Part shown: positions 1-5,085 of the stretch, piece after piece
Layout: the number at the start of each line of letters is the position of its first letter
Numbering within the stretch: position 1 is the stretch's first letter
NCBI GenBank assembly: GCA_028691155.1
Contig: JAQUZV010000177.1
Location: 1 to 5,085, forward strand
Reading direction: 5' to 3'
Origin: Victivallales bacterium
GTDB lineage: Bacteria > Verrucomicrobiota > Lentisphaeria > Victivallales > SZUA-371
DNA length: 5,085 bases
Made by a program: the position numbers and the translations under genes
Notes under the pieces: model-generated
Told to the model about the DNA's origin: nothing
Seen by the model: only the letters and a program-made list of their open reading frames with translations
Databases searched by the model: none

Positions 1-2630
1 GCCTCCCGGCCGTTGCCGGCGGTAAGGCATTGAATATCGGCCAGTTCCAGCACACGCTTCAGGTAATAAAGTACGGTGGCCGTATCTTCCACCAGCAATA
101 CCTTTCGGTCGGGCCAGGAATAGCGGGGCGACATCATGGCGGAAATGCTCCGTTCTCCGGTGACCGGGGATTCTTCCTTCCGTTCATATGGCAGGGAGAA
201 ATAAAAACACGAACCCCGGCTTATTGCCGATTCCAGCCAGATACGGCCTCCCATGAGCTCCACCAGATTTTTACAGATGGCAAGGCCAAGACCGGTGCCG
301 CCGTAAAGGCGGGTGAAGGAATCGTCGGCTTGGCGGAAACGTTCGAAAATGATACTTTGTTGCTGCGGCGGAATTCCCGGACCGGTGTCTTTGACAAAGA
401 AAACCATTTCCCGGCTCTCTTCCTTCCGGCAGTAACCGACTTCCACGCTGCCCTGTCTGGTGAATTTGACGGCATTGTTAAGCAAATTGGTCAGTACCTG
501 ATTGAGACGGGTTTCATCGGTATAGATGGTGGCTTCCTCATGGGACAGCGGGCAGGAGCAGCGCAATTGCAGCGCTTTGGCCGGCATTTTGAACAATTGA
601 GCCAGAAAGGCCTCATGGAGTTTGCCGATCAGGTTGTTGACGCAGAGATTGTGTTTGCTGATTTTAAGTTGCCCGCTTTCGATTTTGGCAATGTCGATAA
701 TGTCGGAGATCAGGGCCAGCAACTGGTTGGAACTCTGATTGATCAGGTTGGCATATTGCTGCCGTTCCGTTTCCGGCGGATTTTGTTCGACAATCAGATT
801 GGCCATGCCGACAATGGTGTTGAGCGGTGTTCGGATCTCATGGGACATATTGGACAGAAAGGCCGATTTCAGCCGATCGCTTTCCTCGGCTTTGTTCTTG
901 GCCAGGGTCAGGGCGGTCTGAATCTGTTTCAACGAGGTGATATCATTGAAAATGACGCAGAAATAATCCTTGCCCTCTTCCGGACGAAAGGCGCTGCAAT
1001 TGAAATGAAAACTGCTGCCGGGCGGATGGAATTCCAGATATTCGGTCTTGCCGTCGGGGGAGGATAAGCGGCAGAGGATGGTATTCCAGGCCGTACAGTT
1101 TTCGGGAAAAACCTCATCGATCAGGCGTCCGCACAGGGCTTCGCGTCGGCGGCCGCAGAAATGTTCATAACAGGTATTGACGCTGATGAAACGGTAGCGT
1201 TGCGGCCGGGCGTTGCCGGCTTCCGGGGTAAAAATGGCGGCGGCGAACGGGATGCGGTCGAACAGCAGTCGGAGGCGGTTTTCACTGGACAGCAACGCCT
1301 TTTTCATGCGTTGCTCTTCCGTGACGTTGCGGATGATGGCCATGGCCTTGTCGTCTCCGAACGGGACCATGCGGGCGTCGAAACGGCGGCGGTCGTCGTT
1401 GATGACCAGCTCGTATTGAAAATTGACCGGCTCTTTGCGGGTGGTTACCTGACGAATCCCGCTGATGAACATGGCGGCAATCTTCGGCGGGAGAATTTTG
1501 CCGCACGGCTGTTTCATGAACACCTCCGGCGGTACGGCCAGGTCGGCGGGATTGCCGGCGCTGTAATCGAGAATGTTGCCGGCCTGGTCGTAAACGAACA
1601 GCAGGTCGGGAATTGCGGCCAGGATGCTGCGGTAACGCATCTCTCCGGTCTGGAGCAGATGTTCGTTGTAACGGCTGCGGCGGATCATTTCATTGAGCTT
1701 CTGTTCCCGGCGGTCGAGTTCGACGGCCAGGGCGATGGATTCGGCGTATAGTTGGAGCACATCGCTTTCGGCTTCCGTCCAGCGCCGTTCCCGGTTCAGG
1801 TCGCTGACACCTACGAAGCCGTAAAGCTGCCGACCGACAAAAATGGGAAAAATAAGAAAACTGTAAAAATCCCATTTCTCCATTATTTCCCGGGTAACTT
1901 CATTGGCGCTCGACCGTACCGCCGAGACCGCATGGCGCAACATCAATTCCCGGTAAAGTTCGCCGTCGGGATTGGTGATCTGTCGTTCCATGGCGATGGG
2001 GGCAGGGTCGTGGCGGCGGACGTTGTAATGGTTCCATTCATGGGTCAGAATGGCTGTCGGCGATTGATTTTTTCCCTGATATATGGTATAGACAAAAGCC
2101 CGGTCGGCGCGAACGGCCGTACCGAAATAGGACAACGACGCACGTATGCCCTTTTTCAGGGTATCGGCCCGCAACAACGGCTGCAGACAGTGGATCAGCG
2201 AATGCCGCAGCCGATTCTGCCCCTCCAACTCCTCTTCGATTCGGCCGGAGTCGGCCGGATTGACGGCGGATGGACGATCGGGAGAGGCAAACGTGGTACA
2301 GGTCGGTTTCAGGCGCACGGCGGCGGTCTGATCGGTGAGTGGAATGATGTCGGAGTGGTAGCCGGCGGGGGAGACCGACAGCGTGAGTCCGTCGATTCCG
2401 TCCGTCTGCCCGGTGATCAGAACCGATTCGATCCGAGCCGACAACTGTTCCCGTGACGGCGAAGCGAACAGCTCTTGAAAACGGGGCAGGACGTCGTCGG
2501 TTACGGCAAACAATTGTCGCCCGGCCGCATTGAGATAGCACAGGGTAATTCCCGCTTCCGTTCTGCCGCAGATCAGATAAGGCAGTTCCGGCGACACTTC
2601 CGGTTCCGTTCGATTGCTGAATTCTGACAT
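1..2630 (-). CDS. Soluble hybrid sensor histidine kinase (PAS-like/GAF/PAS/PAS/HisKA/HATPase_c/REC), 3' end outside window
   Basis: An uninterrupted frame of 876 complete codons runs from ATG 2630 off the left edge. Reading its protein directly shows a degenerate PAS-like region (about 15-100), a GAF-type domain (about 140-305, ending in a typical PIFVGRQLYGFVGVSD core), PAS (330-445), a second PAS (448-578) and a short helical linker. HisKA follows with H-box SNMSHEIRTPLN and phospho-accepting His597. The HATPase_c domain has N-box NLLNNAVKFT (Asn719), G1 DTGPGI (748-753), F-box IFERF (761-765) and G2 GGTGLGL (777-783). A receiver domain begins at about residue 843 with VLLVED (acidic Glu848/Asp849); its phospho-acceptor Asp lies beyond the window. 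All kinase boxes are intact, so it should autophosphorylate and pass phosphate to its receiver. No signal peptide or membrane span is visible, so the stimulus is probably cytoplasmic. GAGGGAG six bases upstream supports the start. The signal and downstream partner are unknown. It lies 107 bases after pgsA in the same direction. Confidence 0.95.
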   Translation of the reverse strand, partial: MSEFSNRTEPEVSPELPYLICGRTEAGITLCYLNAAGRQLFAVTDDVLPRFQELFASPSREQLSARIESVLITGQTDGIDGLTLSVSPAGYHSDIIPLTDQTAAVRLKPTCTTFASPDRPSAVNPADSGRIEEELEGQNRLRHSLIHCLQPLLRADTLKKGIRASLSYFGTAVRADRAFVYTIYQGKNQSPTAILTHEWNHYNVRRHDPAPIAMERQITNPDGELYRELMLRHAVSAVRSSANEVTREIMEKWDFYSFLIFPIFVGRQLYGFVGVSDLNRERRWTEAESDVLQLYAESIALAVELDRREQKLNEMIRRSRYNEHLLQTGEMRYRSILAAIPDLLFVYDQAGNILDYSAGNPADLAVPPEVFMKQPCGKILPPKIAAMFISGIRQVTTRKEPVNFQYELVINDDRRRFDARMVPFGDDKAMAIIRNVTEEQRMKKALLSSENRLRLLFDRIPFAAAIFTPEAGNARPQRYRFISVNTCYEHFCGRRREALCGRLIDEVFPENCTAWNTILCRLSSPDGKTEYLEFHPPGSSFHFNCSAFRPEEGKDYFCVIFNDITSLKQIQTALTLAKNKAEESDRLKSAFLSNMSHEIRTPLNTIVGMANLIVEQNPPETERQQYANLINQSSNQLLALISDIIDIAKIESGQLKISKHNLCVNNLIGKLHEAFLAQLFKMPAKALQLRCSCPLSHEEATIYTDETRLNQVLTNLLNNAVKFTRQGSVEVGYCRKEESREMVFFVKDTGPGIPPQQQSIIFERFRQADDSFTRLYGGTGLGLAICKNLVELMGGRIWLESAISRGSCFYFSLPYERKEESPVTGERSISAMMSPRYSWPDRKVLLVEDTATVLYYLKRVLELADIQCLTAGNGRE

Positions 2631-2737
2631 TCTTCACTCCCTCGAAGCCCGTTATGAATACTTCCACGTCACCGGGGACTCGACAGAATTGCGGCACGGC
2701 CTGGTTCCGAAGCCGTTGCCCCCGCCGCCGTCGGCAA
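2631..2737. other. pgsA-kinase intergenic gap, no clear terminator
   Basis: These 107 bases separate the pgsA stop from the kinase start. They contain an imperfect inverted repeat (arms 2693-2700 and 2712-2720, 8 pairs with one bulged base, 11-base loop). No T-run follows it on either strand, so it does not look like an intrinsic terminator. No strong -35/-10 pair is visible for the minus strand. Read-through from pgsA into the kinase is therefore plausible, but this is an inference. Confidence 0.4.
2637..2643 (-). promoter_or_regulatory. Ribosome binding site of the histidine kinase gene
   Basis: The minus strand reads GAGGGAG followed by six bases and ATG at 2630. This fixes the kinase start and argues against upstream starts in other frames. 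It also shows that the kinase can initiate independently of the upstream pgsA. Confidence 0.75.
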
Positions 2738-3337
2738 TCAAATGCTGTTGATGTACAAGTGCCGGTGCCGGTAGAAATAACCGATGCCGGACAAGACGGT
2801 CACCAGCACGATGGCCCACAGAAAATACTGCCAGACCACCCAGAGCGGAATAATATTCCAGAGCATGGTGGTCCGCAGAAAAATGAAACTGTTCCAATCC
2901 GCTCCGGCAATCAGCAGCATCAGCATCTGGGACAGGGTCTTCAGTTTCCCCCAGCGGTCGGCGGCGATAACTTCTCCTTGTTGGGCGGCCAGGGTGCGCA
3001 GTCCGGTAACCAGAAACTCCCGGGAAATAACGATGACGGCAATCCAGGCCGGCATCAGGTTCTGTTCCACGCACATCAGAAATGTAGCGACGATGAAAAT
3101 CTTGTCGGCCAGCGGATCCATCAGCTTGCCGAAGTCGGTAACCATGTTGAACCGGCGGGCGACCCAACCGTCGATCAGGTCGGTGAGACCGGCCAGAATG
3201 GCCACGACGTAAGCCACGATATGCGATTGGCGGGCAAACGTTTCGGAGAAAAATTCTCCGGGCTTGACGTTGGCCAGGGCCAGAAAAATAAAAACCATCA
3301 CAATACGGGCGACTGTAATTTGATTGGGTATGTTCAT
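2738..3337 (-). CDS. pgsA: CDP-diacylglycerol--glycerol-3-phosphate 3-phosphatidyltransferase (PGP synthase)
   Basis: The 199-residue integral membrane protein carries the complete CDP-alcohol phosphatidyltransferase signature DG(x2)AR(x8)G(x3)D(x3)D: Asp56-Gly57, Ala60-Arg61, Gly70, Asp74 and Asp78, preceded by Asp53. In this family the aspartates bind the divalent metals used in catalysis. The N-terminus MNIPNQITVARI and the later SREFLVTGLR (105-114) are typical of PgsA. Hydrophobic segments lie near residues 8-24, 38-52, 80-104, 134-146 and 162-187. The enzyme transfers a phosphatidyl group from CDP-diacylglycerol to glycerol 3-phosphate, the committed step to phosphatidylglycerol and cardiolipin at the inner membrane. 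Length and motif spacing are normal for PgsA. Its ATG shares the ATGA overlap with the rimO stop and has no clear Shine-Dalgarno sequence, so translation probably depends on coupling. Another CDP-alcohol transferase acceptor cannot be excluded by motif alone, but sequence style and position next to rimO favour PgsA. Confidence 0.93.
   Translation of the reverse strand: MNIPNQITVARIVMVFIFLALANVKPGEFFSETFARQSHIVAYVVAILAGLTDLIDGWVARRFNMVTDFGKLMDPLADKIFIVATFLMCVEQNLMPAWIAVIVISREFLVTGLRTLAAQQGEVIAADRWGKLKTLSQMLMLLIAGADWNSFIFLRTTMLWNIIPLWVVWQYFLWAIVLVTVLSGIGYFYRHRHLYINSI
3334..3337 (-). promoter_or_regulatory. ATGA stop-start overlap coupling rimO and pgsA
   Basis: On the minus strand, ATGA contains both the pgsA start (3337-3335) and the rimO TGA stop (3336-3334). 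The 20 bases upstream hold only a poor AAAGAAA purine run rather than a real Shine-Dalgarno sequence. This fits termination-reinitiation coupling of the two genes. Confidence 0.8.
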
Positions 3338-4689
3338 AACTGTTTCTTTATTGCCGGTTTGCCTTCCAAATCGTAATTGGAACAGGCCGTGATTTTTACT
3401 TCGATTGTCGCGCCGGGGCGAATCCGGTGGAGATTGCGGATGTCGACCAGATTGTCTATTTCCGGGGCGTCCATATAGGTTCGGCCTGTCGCGGTTGTTT
3501 TGCCGGTTTTTTCATCAATTATAACACGCAAATTTTTTCCGACAAGTGTCTGGTTGAATTTTAACGACATTTTTGCCTGGAGGGCCATGATTTCATCGCG
3601 TCTGGCGGCGGCAATCGCCGCCGGTACCGGGGCGGGAAGCATTGCCGCCCGGGTCTGCGGTTCCGCACAATAGGCGAAAACCCCGAGCCGGCGGAATTGC
3701 CGGGCGGCCACGAAGTCCCGCAGTTCCTGAAATTCCGCCTCCGTTTCTCCGGGGTAGCCGGTGATGAATGTGGTCCGCAACGCCAGGTCGGGAATGGTTG
3801 CGGTCAATTTGTCCAGCAGAGTTTCGGTGTCCCGGCGGGTGACGTAGCGTCCCATCGAGGCCAGAATCCGGTCGGAAATATGTTGCAACGGTAAATCCAG
3901 ATAAGGCAGCACGTGTTTGGCGGCGGCGATGGTGGCGATCAATTCGTCGGTGACGTGTGCCGGATGGGCATAGAGCAGCCGCAGCATGAAATCGCCGTCG
4001 AGACGGTCCAATTGCCGCAGCAGTTCCGCCAGGGAACCACCGTTGCCGTCATGTCCGAATGCGGTGATGTCCTGACCGATCAGGATCAGTTCCCGGACTC
4101 CGGCGTCCAGCAGATTGCGGGCTTCCCTTACCACCGAGGCGATGCTCCGGCTGCGCAATGGACCGCGGATGCGGGGAATGCTGCAGTAGGCGCAACAGTT
4201 GTCGCAGCCTTCGGTGATTTTGAGATAGGCGTAGTGCGGTGGCGTGAGTTGGAGCCGCGGGGTGGCGTCGTCATAAAGATAACGGCATGGTTCGTAGGTG
4301 GAGGCGGCGTCCTGATCCCGAAACAACCGCTCCAGAAGCGGACCCAGTTCCGGGGTTTGGTTAATGCCGACCCACAGGTCTACTTCCGGGTATTTGGCCG
4401 CATAGGTCCGTTCGCTGTCCCATTGATTGAGGCAGCCGGTAACGATGATTCGGCGTCCGGGGCTTTCCTTTTTCCATTGGACGGCTTCGCTGATAAACTC
4501 CTCCGCCTCTTCCCGGGCCGAAGGCAGGAAGGCACAGGTGTTGATCAGGAATACGTCGGCCTCGGCGGGATCCGGGGTGATTCCGAATTGACGGGTCAGC
4601 AACGATGCGGCCATTACTTCCGTGTCAACGAAATTCTTCGGGCAGCCCAGGCTGACGATATGAACATTATGGGACGATTCTCCGGTCAT
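3334..4689 (-). CDS. rimO: Ribosomal protein S12 methylthiotransferase RimO
   Basis: The 451-residue protein has the three-domain layout of methylthiotransferases. The N-terminal UPF0004 domain has its three cluster cysteines: Cys16 in SLGCPKNFVDTE, Cys52 in NTCAFL and Cys86 in TGCLNQ. The radical SAM core has the CxxxCxxC motif at Cys162, Cys166 and Cys169, followed by SIPRIRGPLRSRS and later GYPGET. A C-terminal TRAM domain spans about 379-445. The SLGCPKNxVDTE and IRGPLRSR motifs and the length separate RimO from the tRNA enzymes MiaB and MtaB. RimO adds a methylthio group to the beta carbon of a conserved aspartate in ribosomal protein S12, using two [4Fe-4S] clusters and S-adenosylmethionine in the cytoplasm. 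The ATG at 4689 puts SLGCPKN at the expected distance from the N-terminus, but its ribosome binding site is weak (GGA about nine bases upstream). The motif usually seen as YSxEExT is AYCAEPQT here, a minor departure. It is the first gene of the minus-strand group. Confidence 0.96.
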   Translation of the reverse strand: MTGESSHNVHIVSLGCPKNFVDTEVMAASLLTRQFGITPDPAEADVFLINTCAFLPSAREEAEEFISEAVQWKKESPGRRIIVTGCLNQWDSERTYAAKYPEVDLWVGINQTPELGPLLERLFRDQDAASTYEPCRYLYDDATPRLQLTPPHYAYLKITEGCDNCCAYCSIPRIRGPLRSRSIASVVREARNLLDAGVRELILIGQDITAFGHDGNGGSLAELLRQLDRLDGDFMLRLLYAHPAHVTDELIATIAAAKHVLPYLDLPLQHISDRILASMGRYVTRRDTETLLDKLTATIPDLALRTTFITGYPGETEAEFQELRDFVAARQFRRLGVFAYCAEPQTRAAMLPAPVPAAIAAARRDEIMALQAKMSLKFNQTLVGKNLRVIIDEKTGKTTATGRTYMDAPEIDNLVDIRNLHRIRPGATIEVKITACSNYDLEGKPAIKKQL

Positions 4690-4740
4690 GATATATATCC
4701 AAAAACTATAATATTAATACTGACTACTTTTCCTCCTCCG

Positions 4741-4754
4741 GCGGATTGTTCCGC
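4741..4754 (-). other. Small perfect hairpin in the rimO leader
   Basis: The minus strand reads GCGGA-ACAA-TCCGC, a 5-bp stem with a 4-base loop. It lies directly upstream of an unused GGAGGAGG (4739-4732). No U-run follows, so it is not a terminator. It may be chance in this G+C-rich stretch. Confidence 0.3.
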
Positions 4755-4792
4755 ACCGGCGGCGGCACCGTTTTCGGTCGGTTGAGGATGGC

Positions 4793-4809
4793 ACTGGTTC
4801 CTTACCAGT
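4793..4809 (-). other. Perfect hairpin near the predicted rimO transcript 5' end
   Basis: The minus strand reads ACTGGT-AAGGA-ACCAGT, a 6-bp perfect stem with a 5-base loop. If the promoter at 4820-4847 is right, it lies within the first 20 or so bases of the transcript. It could protect the 5' end, but this is inference from position only. Confidence 0.35.
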
Positions 4810-4819
4810 ACGATGTAGT

Positions 4820-4847
4820 AATATAACGCCGTAAATCATACTTGCAA
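4820..4847 (-). promoter_or_regulatory. Putative sigma70-type promoter for rimO-pgsA
   Basis: On the minus strand a -35-like TTGCAA (4847-4842) is separated by 16 bases from a -10-like TATATT (4825-4820, five of six consensus bases). A run of seven A residues at 4876-4870, about 57-63 bases upstream of the predicted start near 4813, could act as an UP-like element. It would give a leader of about 124 bases before rimO. The call rests on motif match and position between divergent genes. Confidence 0.4.
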
Positions 4848-4907
4848 AAGTTTCACCCCCGCCGATTCGTTTTTTTCTGCAATATTAATTGTGGCGGCGT
4901 CGGAAAC

Positions 4908-4936
4908 TTGTATTGCCGTGGGGAGAGAGATATACT
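4908..4936 (+). promoter_or_regulatory. Putative sigma70-type promoter for the right-edge gene
   Basis: TTGTAT (4908-4913) and TATACT (4931-4936) are separated by exactly 17 bases. The -10 matches five of six consensus bases; the -35 matches only its TTG. The predicted start near 4943 gives a short leader of about 36 bases before the TTG start at 4979, a natural arrangement. Confidence 0.45.
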
Positions 4937-4966
4937 ACCGATGCATGATACTTTTCCATCATGTTC

Positions 4967-4973
4967 GGGGAGG
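4967..4973 (+). promoter_or_regulatory. Strong ribosome binding site selecting a TTG start
   Basis: GGGGAGG lies five A residues before TTG at 4979. It decides the start: the in-frame ATG at 4961 is upstream of this site and has no Shine-Dalgarno sequence at a usable distance. Confidence 0.65.
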
Positions 4974-4978
4974 AAAAA

Positions 4979-5085
4979 TTGGATATTCAAATTCAGGGTG
5001 GCAGCGGCGGCAAAAGCATTGCCGGCAAAATCATCGGGTCTCTGTTTTGCGTTGCTTTTACCGGCGTCGGAATGTGCTTCATAGT
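4979..5085 (+). CDS. N-terminal fragment of a probable membrane protein (possibly DUF3592-like), continues beyond window
   Basis: From TTG 4979 an open frame of 35 codons reaches the right edge. It reads MDIQIQGGSGGKSIAGK, then a hydrophobic stretch from about residue 18 to the edge (IIGSLFCVAFTGVGMCFI). The pattern is a short polar, Gly/Lys-rich start followed by a first transmembrane helix with no cleavage site visible, so an inner-membrane protein is likely. The Gly-Gly-Lys-Ser start before the helix recalls DUF3592 proteins of Verrucomicrobiota and Lentisphaerota. That is recollection of a pattern and not a demonstrated match. Support for the gene comes from the GGGGAGG site and the promoter upstream. 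An in-frame ATG at 4961 would add six residues (MFGEEK). Other frames across the same bases, such as one open from ATG 4842, lack a ribosome binding site and do not look protein-like. Function is unknown. Confidence 0.6.
   Translation, partial: MDIQIQGGSGGKSIAGKIIGSLFCVAFTGVGMCFI

Noticed and set aside
30..2456. Three long plus-strand open stretches (30-1067, 1161-1751, 1752-2456) opposite the kinase
   Set aside because: They are in codon-on-codon register with the kinase. Their stops at 1067, 1751 and 2456 are the reverse complements of its rare TTA (Leu522), CTA (Leu294) and TCA (Ser59) codons. Their proteins show no domains, while the minus strand shows all kinase motifs.
2693..2720. Inverted repeat between pgsA and the kinase as an intrinsic terminator
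   Set aside because: The stem has a bulge and an 11-base loop, and no T-run follows on either strand.
2038..3167. Minus-strand open frames at 2038-2697 and 2652-3167
   Set aside because: They overlap pgsA and the kinase in another reading frame, are Arg/Ser-rich and resemble no family. The true frames have motifs and a ribosome binding site.
2654..3376. Plus-strand 240-codon open frame opposite pgsA
   Set aside because: It shares codon register with pgsA, is rich in Gln/His/Asn from complementing membrane-protein codons, and has no recognisable domain.
4690..4699. GATATATATC palindrome touching the rimO start as an operator
   Set aside because: A 10-base alternating A/T palindrome in an A+T-rich start region is easily due to chance, and no second copy is seen in the intergenic region.
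3913..4785. Plus-strand 290-codon open frame opposite rimO
   Set aside because: It is antisense to an intact rimO with every catalytic motif. The frame has low-complexity Gly/Val/Gln-rich content and no ribosome binding site.
4714..4839. 41-codon Arg-rich minus-strand small frame upstream of rimO (ATG 4839)
   Set aside because: Its start lies upstream of the predicted transcription start and within the promoter spacer, the ribosome binding site is poorly spaced, and the Arg-rich tail comes from reading a G+C-rich stretch out of frame.
4896..5072. Direct repeat GGCGTCGGAA at 4896-4905 and 5063-5072
   Set aside because: Only ten bases long, one copy lies inside the coding frame, and GGCGTC-type words are common in this genome; no mobile element signs accompany it.
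1..5085. CRISPR arrays, tRNA or rRNA genes, insertion sequences, toxin-antitoxin or phage genes
   Set aside because: I saw no repeat-spacer pattern, no tRNA-like cloverleaf, no transposase-like frame or terminal inverted repeats, and no small gene pairs. The window is occupied by the four genes described.

Overview
The window is about 5.1 kb of bacterial chromosome with roughly 55-58% G+C and dense coding. Nearly all of it is read from the minus strand, in the order rimO, then pgsA, then a large hybrid sensor histidine kinase that runs off the left edge. A divergent plus-strand gene begins near the right edge and is cut off there. Canonical Shine-Dalgarno sequences and the gene content fit a free-living or gut-type Gram-negative bacterium. 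The hints towards the PVC group (Lentisphaerota or Verrucomicrobiota) are codon preference and the style of the right-edge protein's N-terminus. They are weak, and no lineage can be fixed from the sequence alone.

Layout on the minus strand, from right to left. Positions 4690-4978 are a divergent intergenic region with plausible promoters for both directions and a structured leader upstream of rimO. rimO (4689-3334) encodes the radical-SAM methylthiotransferase that modifies ribosomal protein S12. pgsA (3337-2738) encodes a CDP-alcohol phosphatidyltransferase, probably phosphatidylglycerophosphate synthase; its start overlaps the rimO stop as ATGA. After a 107-base gap without a convincing terminator comes the kinase (2630-1, 876 complete codons and still open). 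Its order is an N-terminal PAS-like region, GAF, PAS, a cysteine-rich PAS, HisKA, HATPase_c and the beginning of a receiver domain. No membrane segment is visible, so it should be cytoplasmic.

rimO and pgsA are housekeeping genes (ribosome modification and anionic phospholipid synthesis) that are often neighbours in bacteria and are very probably translated in a coupled way here. The kinase lies downstream in the same direction and may be co-transcribed. Nothing in the sequence ties its signal to RimO or PgsA.

I did not find a clearly new system. The points most worth a second look are the sensory half of the kinase (cysteine-rich second PAS, poorly classified N-terminus), the rimO leader with an unused strong Shine-Dalgarno sequence inside a coding-like stretch, and the TTG-initiated membrane protein gene at the right edge.
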